Part shown: positions 33,751 through 46,903 of the stretch, in pieces
Layout of the letters: the number at the start of each line of letters is the position of its first letter
Position numbering within the stretch: the stretch's first letter is position 1
Source: Juglans regia
Taxonomy: Eukaryota > Streptophyta > Magnoliopsida > Fagales > Juglandaceae
Assembly: GCF_001411555.2 (NCBI RefSeq)
Contig: NC_049912.1
Location: 24,437,722 to 24,501,721 of the forward strand
DNA: 64,000 nt
Direction of reading: 5' to 3'
Made by a program: the position numbers and the translations under genes
The notes under the pieces: model-generated
What the model was told of the DNA's origin: nothing
What the model saw: the letters and a program-made list of their open reading frames with translations, nothing else
Databases searched by the model: none

Positions 33751-35016
33751 AATTTTGGCTACCGGGTCAATTTAGAGTTTGCTTCTTTTTTGTGTTTCAC
33801 CATTCGCTTCTCTGAGTAATTGGGAAGTCAGTAATTAAGTCTCACTCCCAGGGCTTCAATGTCTTATTCGGTTCATTTATGGGGGGCCTAGTCATGTTAT
33901 ATATAACTCCCCACCATTTGTAAAGAGGAATATTGGTTTCTAGTCTGTACTCTTAACATACACAATTATGTATTCAGATACTTGCATAATCTCCAGCCAA
34001 AGCCCTTCAGAAGATTGTTATGAACATGAAGATTATACCATGCATTCGATAATCTACTACATATGATTCTTTTGTGATTTTATTCTGACCATATACTTCA
34101 GCTTGGAAGTGGGATTTCTGATTATAGTCTTATACACACACTGCCTTAAGAAAAAGCATCACAGGATCATTTGAGGAGAGACCAGCCCTATGCTTTCATA
34201 TCATTTTATAATCGGAGCGTGAGCTTAAAACCCAGCTTTCATCAAGAGCCTGATTAATTTACTTGTCCGCTTGTCCCCAGCTAATACATGATGTCCGATG
34301 AAAATTAACCACTAAAATTTCACTTTAAACCCAAAATATAGATTTTTAAGAATACATAATTACCTATTTTCAAAATTTTTAAAATTAAAATTTTGAAGCA
34401 GAAGACAAGTTCGGATGTCCACACAAAATTGTGCAACGGCGCCCCTTCATTCCTGCATTCTCTTGTCGATTCGAGTGTTCATCGTCGTTAGATATGTAGA
34501 AAACGCATGCGTATATGTGATATTGAACAACTTTTTTGATCCAATAGTCGAGATTGTTGATATCCAATAAGTCAAGATGGCCAGGCCATTCCTCATAAAA
34601 GTTTGGGCCCAGGTTTCATTTATGATAGAGATGAATAAATAAAAGGCTTTTCTGTCATCGTCTAATAATATCCGATATAGTCATAAATTATATAATCGAT
34701 ACGTATGATTTATTTAAAAAAAGAGTATGGACTATTATTAAAAATTTAATTTTTTTTTATATGAATCTTATGTTTATTCACTTTTTTCAACTTCTAGTAT
34801 TAAAAAAAAAAAAAACACAGATGAAATGAAATTGTCTGTGAAAATTAAACCGTGAATTAGCATTTGTACAAATTGACTTTAAACTGAGTAAGGGTAGCCC
34901 CAGAAAGGGGCAGCGGGCCATAGCCCTCTCTCCATAGATATATCCTCGGTGATCCAGAAAACCCACCAATACAAATATGGGAAACCTAGGTGGGTGCATA
35001 CATATATATATATATA

Positions 35017-35059
<43 letters not shown>

Positions 35060-36595
35060 TATATTGTCAGATTTATATATTTTGTCACGCCAGCAATTCT
35101 TTTAATTAACTTCTCCGGAATTATCGTTTTTGAAGTTGACAACGTCATTGATGACCAACGCTGCCTTTGAGAGTGTACGTGAAGTTCCTTTTTCATCCAC
35201 AATATTGATATCATCCTAAACATTGCATTTTGAGAATAGTGATTTTATTTTGATGTCGGCAGAGCCTACTATTCACATAATTTAAATAGTATTATTTAAT
35301 TTGTAAAATTAAAAATTTCTATTTAAAATTAAATTATATAATATAAACAATTTATTTTTTCTAATCTAAACATTTTATTACGTATATGCACTATCAACGT
35401 CGACCTATAAATAGAATTTTGAGAATATCTTGAGTAGTTTTCCGTGGATAGGTGGGTTGGTAGGTACCAAATCCAGTACTGTTTAATTTTATGCTGATCA
35501 GAAGAATGATCATCATTTTCCATGTGGTTCGGTGCACAACGTTTAGCGAACTAATTAATTGTCGTTCTAAGCAATCGGATGAAAATGGGTAGTACTGTTG
35601 GGTATATTTAGCCCTTGAAAAATCATATAAATAAATAAATAAATAAAGATGAGAAATTGCCATGCAGGTGAGAGAGGATTTCGTAGGTTTTATAATTTCA
35701 GAAAATTAAAATATATGTTTGATTATATATATGTTTTAAAAATGCAATTCCTATTTTCAAAAAAAAAAGAAAAAAAAAAAAGAGAGAGAGAAGAAAATCT
35801 GAAGAAGTAATTAACAAGCTGTTTAATTAGGTGGTAGGTACGAAATTTAAGATTCTAATTAAGTTGATAGGTTTGTTCGGAAAATTTGCAAAAAGAAAAA
35901 GAAAAAATCGATTATAAACAGTAATTTCTGCACGGAATCAAAATAAATCTGTTCACTCAACATCTATTGATGTCAGAAACTGAAGAAAATAAAATTTGTT
36001 CCTCACTCATACATACTTACATACATACATAGACACTACCATACTGACCGCGCGTGAGTATAGCACAAAAAAAGTCATCGAGAAGGTCATTCGATCTTTT
36101 TTTTTTTCATGCATTTTTTAAATCTCTTTAAATATTTAAAAAAATTCACAACATTATTTAAAAAAATATTTAATCATTAAAAAAAAAAGACAATTAAAAC
36201 CCATTAATGTCAAGACACAAAGCAATATATATATATATATATATATCCATCCACATGCATCAATCAATAGAGAAATATTTTGTTCACAAAATAATCTTAT
36301 GAAGGTAAATTTATAAGGTGAAGTTGATATATATAATGTGTTAAATTGTAAAATAAATCAGACGTACTATTTTAAGTTTGATCAATCAGTTACATTTGTA
36401 CGTAGATCTACTACTATTTCTCAAACCAAGATGTGATTAAATTTTAATAACCTCGATCGTAGTTATTTAGAGTAGAGCGGTCGACTTCTAGGGCAAAATG
36501 TATATATGCAGCTAACAATCTCTTGTTTTGATTATTTTCCCATGGTGGTTGAGATCTTCTGCTCGTACCCTCTCTAATTAGAATTTTGAGAATAT
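33751..36595. other. U-box gene 3' flank and intergenic region
   Basis: The first 250-350 bases are the likely 3' untranslated region. Beyond it no gene is seen. Contents: a partial family B MITE at 34672-34792, a GA run at about 35022-35054, TA and GA microsatellites, and a family C remnant at about 36270-36365. Confidence 0.45.
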
Positions 36596-36661
36596 CACTT
36601 GCGGCGACATTATTTGCAGCAGACCACCTTTCGCCGCAATAGACCCAATTTCTTGTAGTAA
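36596..36661 (-). mobile_element. CACTA-type transposon end, fragment
   Basis: The segment ends TTTCTTGTAGTA, a one-base variant of the reversed CACTACAAGAAA terminus common in plant CACTA elements. Before it stand the subterminal words GCGGCGACATT and TTCGCCGCAATA. Only this end is present. Confidence 0.5.
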
Positions 36662-36869
36662 TTACTTGCTATTTATAAGCCAGGAGTCAGGAATTAATCC
36701 AAATCCAACCATATTGTCGGCTAGCGCTGGCCAGACATTCAGCAACACTGTACTCACAACAATCAAGAGAATTATTATTAGCACATGCGCTACTCTTTCC
36801 CGAATATTATATATTAGTACAAGTCAATGTGTCAGTTTAAATTTGAATTTTTTTCATTAATCACTCGTA

Positions 36870-37110
36870 TACGTGAGATATGAGTACTCATTTGATGGAA
36901 TCGGAACTTGGAAGCTGTCTACTACGAAGGGGAGAAGCTGCAGACTGGAGTAGGAATAGGAGTAAGATTGTTATTTTTATTAGAATAGCATTAGATTTTG
37001 GTATATGGTTAGGAGATCAGCATGACTATAAATATAAGGATTTGTAGTTTATTTGGAATAATCTATATATTAAGCTCTCCAATTTTCAATGTAAGAAATT
37101 CATTGTATTA
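36870..37110 (+). mobile_element. possible solo LTR
   Basis: CTATAAATATAAGGA at about 37026 followed by TTCAATGTAAGAAATTCATTG resembles the TATA-R-U5 order of Copia LTRs. Neither TG/CA ends nor a 5-bp duplication could be fixed, so this is tentative. Confidence 0.25.
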
Positions 37111-37745
37111 AAATAATGTGTGTCTGTACAAGACTAAAATATCCTATTTATACATTTGATATTCACTGAGGTACCCTATACACCATGTACCGACTTTAAT
37201 TAAAGAATAAAATAAACATACACATGTAAAGAGTTTACATTACAATCTAATATAATCAGAAAGAATATAAAACTTATGATTTGTTCCAATTCTAAGAGGA
37301 TCATAATTAATTATGAATTTTTAACATAGTAATTAAGATTATGGTTCCATCATGATCATGATATATCCATATAGTAATAAGTGAGAAATGCATGTGGTTA
37401 TATTTTTGCATGCGGTGAGCAAACGCACGCCATCATGACCTATGCATATATACCGCGTACATGGTATGTATATTCTATAGAGAATACGTAGAGCACGTAC
37501 GTATGTACAGCTAGCTAGCTGCCAAATGAGATATATATAAAGACTAGTGAATACCTGTACATGCGCACGTACGTGGTGCTCTATCGAATTAATTATATAA
37601 TATCCAAACACGAACGTCGTCCCAACTTGCTAAGAAATTGGTGAGAATTTGGTTGGAAGTTTAAGCATTTAAGAGACTAGTTGGCCGGAATGGTTCGTAC
37701 GTACTCTTTAATTTGTTGAATCAACTATTCAAACTTAAGGCATTA

Positions 37746-37811
<66 letters not shown>

Positions 37812-38672
37812 TATATGTATGGAGGTCAAAGTTGGGAGGGCAACAAATTAACTCAGTTCACACCTGTCAACGACATAAGTTATAACCAGGCCAGCCACTT
37901 GGTCTACGTTCACTGCACGTTAGCTATATTTCAGAAATGCCATGCATAAGTCTCAGCTTCATACGCAGCAATACCTCCAATCAATGGCCTTTTTTTTTAA
38001 TATATATATATATATATATATTTAGGTTATCTAAAATTACCCAAATGGCAAATGGCACATGACTATAAATGAGTGGGACCATGAGCTCCTTCCTCCCAAC
38101 TGTCCTCGGCCATGGATGGCCTACTTTTTCTACTTTTCTTCCTTTCTTTCCCTTTTGATCAAACTGAATCGGCTACGACAAATCGCGCGACAATTGAAAT
38201 TTATTTGTTATTACTTAATAGCTGGGTTATCTGTCAAAGGGGTGATGCCACAAAGTGACAAAACTATATATATTTGCATACGCTATGATCGATGGATGTA
38301 GCTAGCTAATTCTTTTGTGTGATATTGTTTGAAAAGTTTGAACTTTAAGGATCGGACTAGCTAAAGCCCAAGACGGAGTACCTGATCTGGATCACACGGG
38401 GCATGCACCCCTTAAAGCCATCCCTTAACCAATTACAATTTACCTTTCATAAAATTCAAGTTCAGAAAGGAGTCTCTTTCTATTAGTACTTAAGCTAGGC
38501 CGGTGTTTTCTCATGTTTTGATTTATGTTCTGAATCTTGTATTTCTAATGAATTAACCATCAAATGGAGCTTCTGGTTTAAGGGTAGCTTTAATTTAAAT
38601 GAGATATTGAGAAGTAGACTCAAAAAGATCATCAGAGGAGGAGGGGCATGAGGCATGAGGTTGGGAGGGAGG

Positions 38673-38707
<35 letters not shown>

Positions 38708-39004
38708 ACTAGCTAGGATGAGTAAAATATTAAGTTACTAGCGCAAAGGCAAGTTGGTAGGGAAACCAATTATGAATTAAATGAGAGATTGACCAACGAT
38801 TCATACACATTTCCAGGCATGCATCCACTGCTGATCTGCTATCATCAATGCCACTTCCGAACCGCCATCCTTCGCTATCTACCTGCATATAAATTAATAT
38901 GCGTTAATTGTGACATGAATGCATCATCATCATCGATCATCAGGCTGCAGCATGCATCTACCTCTCACAGATATATATGTATGTATGTGTGTGTGCGTGT
39001 GTGT

Positions 39005-39046
<42 letters not shown>

Positions 39047-39756
39047 GCAAGCATCCCAATCAATAACCCAAAGACAGCTTGCATGTTTTAGCTAGAAAAT
39101 GAGGACTCCATTTTTATCTTTAATTTGCAAGCTGGCTTACTCCAGCTTATAGGAGAAAGAGGAGTTAAGACACACCTGATCGATCATCTACTGATCAGTA
39201 CAAGCACAGATCACAAAGCTGGCAGCTTTCTGCAGATCGACAAGCTGCCATGTGGATATATACACATGATAGACACACATATATATATATAAGTTCATTA
39301 ACTTGACCGTATAAGGTCACATATATGTATACCTGTCTGTAACACCTACGCGGTAAGGTATATATGCCACGAATGGTTTTCCGAATATGAGCTGAGACAG
39401 AGTTTAAACTTTTCCGAAACATTAATATATTAAACAGATCGAAAGTATTATGGTTTGCCTGATCATATATTACTACATACGCACGACATTAACATAGCTG
39501 AAAACTAGCTTGGGCTAGTAAATAATATTAGAATATATATAGGGTGAGGTGGTTTCATTAGGTTATAAATTTTATGAGTTATGCAGCAATTCATAAGTTG
39601 ATCTATATATAAGTGCAAGTCCGGGGCAACCCTCTAAAAAAGGTAAACCCCATTTAAAAAAAATGATTTGTTTTAATTTTATGAAGTTGGCTTTTCTTTT
39701 TTCTTTTTCAAAAGGTTGCATACTCACTCTCGAGATCATCGAGGATTTCATGTACA
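37111..39756. other. intergenic region rich in simple repeats
   Basis: No gene seen. Holds TA and GA runs at about 37747-37805, a TA run at 38001-38021, (GGCA)n at 38674-38706, GT and TA runs at 38979-39042, and many GCATGC, TAGCTAGC and similar short palindromes. A 9-bp stem TGGCAGCTT/AAGCTGCCA at 39220-39250 is too short to call a structural RNA. Confidence 0.4.
38674..38706. repeat. (GGCA)n tetranucleotide microsatellite
   Basis: About eight uninterrupted GGCA units follow a GGGA-rich lead-in (GGGAGGGAGGGA). Confidence 0.9.
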
Positions 39757-40035
39757 GTATTAAATCCCTAGAATTAATCTTTCCCAACGATTAACGACTG
39801 CATTGTATCTTGTAATTGCGGCGATAAAAGATATTATTTGCGGCGAATAAAATTCGTCGGTAAAAAAAATCTTTCTTGGCGATTCTTGACTTCCGTTGGA
39901 ATAGATCAAAAGTGAGACTTTAATACCGGCAAACATCCAGCGATTTATAAATTGCTGGGAAAGGTGATAGGCAGGGATTTTATTGGTTTTTCCAGCGAAA
40001 ATGAATCGTTGGGAAATATGATTCCCCTTGTAGTG
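39757..40035. mobile_element. short non-autonomous CACTA element
   Basis: The right end is CCCCTTGTAGTG (CACTACAAGGGG reversed). Behind it lies the subterminal block AATCGTTGGGAAA, mirrored at the left by TTTCCCAACGATT at about 39780. The centre has GCGGCGA and GCGGCGAATAAA words typical of CACTA subterminal repeats. The left terminal bases are eroded, so the exact start is uncertain. About 280 bp, no coding sequence. Confidence 0.6.
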
Positions 40036-40331
40036 ATTGTTGATGCATGCGCTCGGATAATACATGAACCACATAATAGTAACGCTGCATTACTTATACA
40101 AGTACTGATTTTGTTGGACTAGTGCAGTGGTACTAAGATTATGCATTCCAAGTAGCATGGTAATTTGGAGATGATTTCGTCCAAAAAATAGTTTGGGGAT
40201 GATCATGCACCATATTGGATTATTAAAAATAATAATTGTAACTAGGCATTGGATTAGTACTGTTGGCCCGACGTGCATGGTATTGTTTTTCAAATAACAT
40301 ACATGATACTTTGTCTCCAATTATATATATA

Positions 40332-40502
40332 GTAGTGCTACATGTACTTACAGTTTTACTTACAAAATTCATTTTGTTAGTTTTCTTTTCAAATTCAAAT
40401 TTTGAATTTCAAATTTTATGATTTTCAACGTATCGATAATTTACATGTGAAGAAGTAAATTTTTTGTAAGTTTTTTTTAAATACATTTAGCATTTTTCAT
40501 AT
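40332..40502. mobile_element. MITE, family E
   Basis: Starts AGTAGTGCTACATGTACTTA and ends AAATACATTTAGCATTTTTCA. The same sequence in reverse lies at about 43064-43235 in the KCS intron, and a part at about 42340-42455. It stands about 780 bp upstream of the KCS start codon. Confidence 0.6.
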
Positions 40503-41284
40503 ATATATATATAAATATCGAGAAATATGAGTGCTATATTGAAATGATGTAAATAGTTTGGTAACAATGAATTTGATGCAGGTATTTGGATCCATTCTGA
40601 TGGCCTGTATAATGGTTTTTATATGCATGATCATGAAGAAAAAGGAATTAATGATAGTTTAGGAACATATATATACTTTGACAGTATAAAAAAGTGGTTT
40701 ATTTATTATTGAAACTTGAAAAAAATAGGTTGAGCTACATATATGGTCCATTATCAAGGGCCCTCATTCAATATGATCTGACACGTGCTACTACAACACG
40801 TACAAGACATGGCGATATACACGGTGAAATGTGGGGGTATACCCTAAGAGATCAGTAATTACGTAGCTCAGATGTTCACTGTTTCCACGAAACCCATACA
40901 TCCTTCTTGACCTGGTTGGCATATTCAATGCCCCTTCGGCTTAAACATCAAAAGTTCGTTGGGGTGGTTGCACTTAGCATCCTCTCTCTCTCTCTCCAAC
41001 TCCTTTAAATGTTGCTCCCCCTCCATCTTCGCAGGGCATTGCTTTTTGCAATATCTTGGCCCCCCCTCTGATCACATGCATATTATAATATAGTTCAGCA
41101 TTATTCTTTAAAATTTCACTGTATTTCTGGGTTTGGGTTACGCTTTTCATATCATTCAAATTCTGCAGCCCTGACTCCTTTTGTTCTCGTCTCTTTCCCC
41201 TGTTTTCCCTTCTATTGCATGCCCATTTTTCTTTTGTCCGGAAACTTTATCCCAAGAGCTTTATTTTGATCAAGGTCAACTACT

Positions 41285-42627
41285 ATGGCGGATGAGAGGA
41301 AACCAAACCCGGAAACTGAATCGATTTCGGTTCAAGCTCCTGTGGAAAGGAAAAACAAGCTCCCTAACTTTCTCTTATCCGTTAGACTCAAGTATGTGAA
41401 GCTCGGGTACCACTACCTAATCTCCAACGCCATGTATCTCTTGCTTGTGCCGCTGCTGGGCATAGCTCCGGCTCATCTCTCAACATTCACTGTCGAAGAA
41501 TTCGTCCATTTATTTCAGAACTTAAAGTTCCATTTTGTCTCGGTGACTGTCTGCTCATGTCTGATGGTTTTCTTCGCCACCCTCTACTTTACGAGCCGTC
41601 CCAGAAAAGTTTACCTTGTAAACTTCGCGTGTTACAAGCCGGAACAGGAGCGAAAGTGCACTAGGGAGATTTTCATGGAAAGATCTACTCTAACCGGGAG
41701 TTTTTCAGAGGAAAACTTGGCCTTTCAAAAAAAGATTTTGGAGAGGTCAGGGCTGGGCCAGAAGACCTACTTGCCGGAGGCAGTATTGAGAGTCCCGCCC
41801 AATCCCTGCATGGCGGAGGCAAGGAAGGAGGCCGAGACCGTGATGTTCGGAGCCATTGATGAGCTTTTGGGAAAGACGGGAGTGAGGGCTAAGGATATAG
41901 GGATTCTTGTGGTGAATTGTAGCTTGTTTAATCCAACTCCGTCGCTGTCCGCCATGATTGTGAATCACTACAAGCTCAGAGGGAACATTTTGAGCTATAA
42001 TCTGGGTGGTATGGGTTGCAGTGCTGGGCTTATTTCTATTGACCTTGCTAAACAGCTGCTACAGGTCAGTAATTACTCTATTTTTTTCATTTTCATTTTC
42101 TTAATTATCATTAATTCTTTACAATAATTCTAGGCTATGAAATATACCTAATTAATGTTTAATATTGGATTTAACCAAAAAAAAGAAGTTATTCAGGGCT
42201 AATTATAAATTCATGATCATATATGGATGTGCAAAATCTGGCATGCTCTAAAACTTCTTCAATAATATCATCTACCTATATTATTGACATATATAATATA
42301 GATTCCTCTAGCTGCTATGTCCACCGAGAATCCTCGACTTTGTTAGTTTTCTTTTTAATTTTTAATTTTTAATTTTATAATGTTCAGCATATCAATAATA
42401 CTAAGTCACAGATAAATAATTTTTTTATAAGTTTTTCTTAATTACGTATAACATTTAAAAAAAAATTACAATGAGTATCCAGTAGTCTCGGTGGGTATTC
42501 TTGATATAAAGGAATATATAGCTTTTTCCTGACCTATAATATATATAAATAAATAAATAATATATAAACCATTTTTAATTAAAGATAATGGTATTGTCTT
42601 GCTGGTTTGGGGTCTATGTACACACAC

Positions 42628-42668
<41 letters not shown>

Positions 42669-44210
42669 TCTGGCCAGCTAGTTTTGGATGTGGATGGCAT
42701 GATGACATGTTAAAAGATGTTAGGTCGCAACATATAATTAATCAGCCTGATCCCCCAACGGCCTCCTCCAATAAATGTGCATGTCGACGTACCGTCACAT
42801 TAATTCACATTCAATACAACCAATACTACTTGGTCCCAAGAATCATTATTAATACACTACTACGTCTACTGATCCTATTTCCTATTTATATAGCCAAGAC
42901 ATTAATTTCATATTTCACCCGCCACCTTACTCTTTGTCATGTACACGTTTCTTCTTAATAAATGCTTAATTAATAATATCTATCTCCAGTAGTATTGCAT
43001 GTGCTACTTTAGTAAATAAATAAATATATATATATATAGCTAGTACATGAGGGAGGAACTTTTTGTAATGAAAAATGCTAAATGTATTTAAGAAAAATTT
43101 ATAAAAAATTTATTTCTCTACATATCAGTTATTGATATGTTAAAAATCATAAAATTTGAATTTCAAAATAAAACTAATAAAGTAAGTATTATAAATAAAA
43201 GTGTTAAGTAAATTATAAGTACATGTAATACTACTCGTCATGATCAATAAGCTGCAGCAACAATTGATATCTACCAAACAATATATATATATATATATGA
43301 AGGGTGGAGTTGCATGCTCTAATTAATTAATTAGCTTCATAATTTTATTATATATTCTTAATTAACCTAAACGTCCCTCCTGATCAACCTATTAATTATT
43401 TTCAACTTAATATAGGTGCACCCCAACTCTTATGCCCTAGTAGTGAGCATGGAGAACATCACTCTCAACTGGTACTTTGGCAACGATCGGTCAATGCTTG
43501 TCTCGAATTGCCTCTTCCGCATGGGCGGCGCAGCCATCCTCCTATCCAACCGATCGTCTGATCGCCGCCGCTCAAAGTACCAACTCGTCCACACGGTACG
43601 CACCCACAAGGGTTCCGATGACAAGTGTTACAATTGTGTCTTACAAAGAGAGGACGAAACCAAAAGAATTGGCGTCTCGCTCTCGAAAGACCTAATGGCT
43701 GTGGCCGGAGAAGCCCTCAAAACCAACATCACCACACTCGGGCCTTTGGTCCTTCCCATGTCCGAACAACTGCTATTTTTTGCGACTTTGGTGGGAAGGA
43801 AAATTCTTAAAATGAAACTTAAGCCCTATATTCCAGATTTTAAGCTCGCTTTCGAGCACTTCTGCATTCATGCAGGAGGGAGAGCAGTGCTAGATGAACT
43901 AGAAAAGAACCTTGAGCTCACCGACTGGCATATGGAGCCCTCGAGAATGACTCTTAATAGGTTTGGGAACACTTCTAGCAGTTCTTTGTGGTATGAGTTG
44001 GCTTACACTGAGGCTAAGGGTAGGATCAGGAAGGGTGATCGGACATGGCAGATTGCTTTCGGTTCGGGATTTAAATGTAACAGTGCTGTATGGCGTGCAT
44101 TGAAGACCATTGATCCGGCTAAGGAGAAGAGTCCTTGGATGGATGAGATTCATGAGTTCCCAGTTCATGTTCCGAAAGTGGAATCCATTAATATTGTTTC
44201 GAGAATTTAA
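41285..44210 (+). CDS. KCS11: 3-ketoacyl-CoA synthase, KCS11-type, two exons
   Basis: The condensing enzyme of the ER fatty-acid elongase. It joins malonyl-CoA to a long-chain acyl-CoA, the rate-setting step towards very-long-chain fatty acids for waxes and sphingolipids. Exon 1 is 41285-42064 (260 codons); exon 2 is 43416-44210; the intron is phase 0 with GT/AG ends. The 524-residue product has two N-terminal membrane segments (about 44-64 and 84-104). Catalytic residues are Cys245 in [20 protein letters not shown], His412 in EHFCIHAGG and Asn445 in [16 protein letters not shown]; His324 in VRTHKG is the other conserved His. All are intact and length is normal. The KCS11 group is my closest recalled match, but the residue 57-100 stretch is more diverged. 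The start is the first ATG. The intron is swollen by MITE pieces. Confidence 0.95.
42340..43235. mobile_element. family E MITE copies in the KCS intron
   Basis: An inverted full-length copy occupies about 43064-43235 (from GAAAAATGCTAAATGTATTT to AAGTACATGTAATACTACT). A partial copy in the other orientation is at about 42340-42455 (TTAGTTTTCTTTTTAATTTT onward). Between them a TA run at about 42630-42669 and AT-rich DNA fill the intron. Confidence 0.55.
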
Positions 44211-45024
44211 ATATTGAAAGTGGCATGCATCCATTGTCCTGGAACTAGAAGGTTTCATTATTGGGAACGAGGAATTTGGGTCTATAAATATTTCCCCAAG
44301 GCAGCACCTCACTTCATTTTTTTTTTCTATTTTTATGTTGGATTGTTTAACCCAACACCCCCCCCTCCCCCGGCCTTTTGGTCAGATTGTATCTTGGATG
44401 ATCATATGTGATTTATGGTACTTTTGAAATCAAAGGCTTGCACCATCAGTTTCTTGTTTTTCATGCATAACCTCGATGAAATCTCTACGTCTTTAATCGT
44501 TTTTTTCTTTTCCTTTCCTTTTTGTTTTGACAAACAAGGGAACTACGAACTCTTTCAGAAAGACAGAAACCATATGAATTTTTTTTACAAGTATTAAGAA
44601 ATCATATGACTTGAACATCGATTCTTTTTAATGACTTAAGCCTCGTTTAACTTGTAATAATGTTATACATAACTTGATAACTTTTAATTGAAGAATTAAA
44701 TGTCTTCGATACGATTATCACACGTCAATCTGATTATATCACTTGAAATTTAGATGAGATAATTGTTCAGCTTCGATTATCTTCATATTCTGTGTGCACA
44801 ATAACATATATAAACAACATTAACCACGATACAAGCAATTCGGTGCGATCTCTCTCTCTCTCTCTCTTAACCTAATTGGTACAAAAGATCTCAAAAAGGA
44901 AGTTCAAACGAGTAAGAACACTGACCCATGCTCATGATCCAATTATTTGAAGTGAAATTAATGTAACACACTTGATCCCACAAAGTTTGGGGGGGGGGGG
45001 GAATGAAAAACTCCATGTCAACCC
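44211..45024. other. KCS 3' flank and intergenic DNA
   Basis: 3' untranslated region then non-coding DNA, with a CT run at about 44851-44868 and a run of 13 G at 44989-45001 directly before the LFR-like fragment. Confidence 0.45.
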
Positions 45025-45437
45025 TCACTGGGAATGCAGGGGAGTGCCATTTGAACCCAATGCCCCCAACTCAATCCCAACTCCGGTTACAATGGAATTT
45101 GCGCCTAGTTTTCTGACCCTCAGCATCCTTATGAGTTCTGTTGGAAGCGCTATATCATGCCAGTCATCAATCTGTGTCATTTTAAATTTAAATGTAGTGA
45201 GGGCTTGTGCCATTAGGACAATATATAATAAGCAGGGCATGCATAGACAAACAAAAACACATACAACTTGGAGAAGAGCATCCAGCAATCAAGGTATTTT
45301 TGCACGAGGAGTTTGCATCTCAGCACATGTCATCCTTTTCCTTGAATGAGAGTAGAGTGAGAGTATTCAATGCCCAGGTTAACTCACTCTTTAGTCCACT
45401 TTGAAGAGCCAGGACTATCCTCTTATTGTTTTGATCT
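45025..45437 (-). pseudogene. fragment of an LFR-like (SWI/SNF armadillo-repeat) gene, introns retained
   Basis: On the minus strand, after a TTTCTAG acceptor-like site, the frame reads NNKRIVLALQSGLKSELTWA then LNTLTLLSFKEKDDM, the start of the conserved part of LEAF AND FLOWER RELATED (LFR). A nonsense codon (TGA where CGA is expected) and a one-base insertion follow. LLDALLQ then leads into non-coding sequence that looks like an intron ending ACACAG. The next exon reads IDDWHDIALPTELIR, TLGANS-like RKLGANS and IELGALGSNGTP, then a stop. Because intron sequence is kept it is a DNA-level fragment, not a processed copy. The family name is from memory; the breaks are seen directly. LFR is a subunit of plant SWI/SNF remodelling complexes. 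Confidence 0.7.
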
Positions 45438-46903
45438 AGAAAGAGCATAACAGTCAGAAGGGATCAATAACATTTAAAATAGATGTAGCTGAACATATAT
45501 AACAGATCATTTAGTGACATTTTTTTGTAATCCCCATCTGTTGCACCAAAGCCCACAAAATCCTCTTCTGCATTTTCTTGCTCCTATCTCATAATTCGTA
45601 CACACTTTGCCATTTCTGCTCCCAGGTCACTTCCTGTGCTATTACTTTGGGTATACCATATCCCCATGCCCCACCTTGCCCCATAGATCCACTGATCTTC
45701 CCAGCATTAATAGGCGTAAGCAAGCAGTGCAACAGTGATTTATAGATATGCTAGTCTCAACATATATAGCCTCCCATAATGGACATGCAGAGTAATACCA
45801 GCAAGGCATTTGAGTATAACTAAACAGTCAAAACAGAATATTGACACCACATTATATCAAACTATCCTTCGAGCTGTCCTCTACAATTCAATTTAAAACA
45901 ATACAAAAGTCCAACTTGACGCAATAAAAGAGAATTGGTTGCACAGTGTATTGTATAGAAGTTACTCCTAATGATGCAGTCTTGAATATTTCACTATATA
46001 TTTTACAGAATTTAAGGGATTGAAACTTTATCTTTGTAAATATTCCAGGATATTAGTAGCACCTTTAGGTCTAGCTCTAAGATTGATATTATATTAAAGC
46101 ATAATTCATTTATTAGGGTTTATAAAAAAAAGTCTGATATTAACACCTATAAAAAAAAAAAAAAAAAAAGTGGGATGTTAACTAAATTTTGGTACAGTCG
46201 TATATAGCCTATGAACTCGAACAATATTATTAAACAAATGGTACTTTAGAAAAATTGAACCACGAAGGAGCTGTGAACATGGAAAGTCTAAATTAGTAAT
46301 TAATAATTATTAATATCTTAAATATAATTATAATTAAATATAATTTTTAACGAGTTATTTACATAATTTATATTAATTTTAATAATTCTTTTTATTAATT
46401 TATTTTAAATCTACGAAAATAAATTTCGATCCACTGGACGGATTTACACCCCTAGGACTCGATGCCTACTTTTTCAGATTTTTCTGTACTTCACAAGGAG
46501 GAAGCATCCCAGCAGCCCATCGTGAAGACCAAAAATAAAAGAAAAAAAGATTTTATTTGTCAAATCTCAATATAATAATTAGCATTTTGGCTTCTTGCTC
46601 AGAAGAAGATGTAGACTTGGGTGATAAGGAAGGGTAATTTAATCGAAGAAATGAAATTTTTAATTATGAGTTGGGAAGATGTTACGTTTTTGTTTTTGTT
46701 TTTATAAAAAAAAAAAAACAATATAGATATTTCCTTACTCGTTTGAATTGGTAGGGATGGAGAAAACAAACAGCCATAGTTGCTTGTTCCCTGTGGTCCA
46801 CAGCACACCCCACAGATCGTCACATTTATTGGGCTTATTATATTGACAAGACTAATGTCAGACATGAATGAATGTTGTGGGCCGTGTGCAAGACATAACA
46901 AGG
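45438..46903. other. intergenic, nothing recognised
   Basis: May hold more intron sequence of the LFR-like fragment at its left end, since the fragment starts at an acceptor-like site. A polyA tract lies at about 46150-46169. No coding region is supported. Confidence 0.35.

Noticed and set aside
39217..39252. AAGCTGCCAGC word on the minus strand recalling miR167
   Set aside because: The 21-nt mature sequence is interrupted by extra bases, and no precursor-length hairpin is formed; only a 9-bp stem exists.
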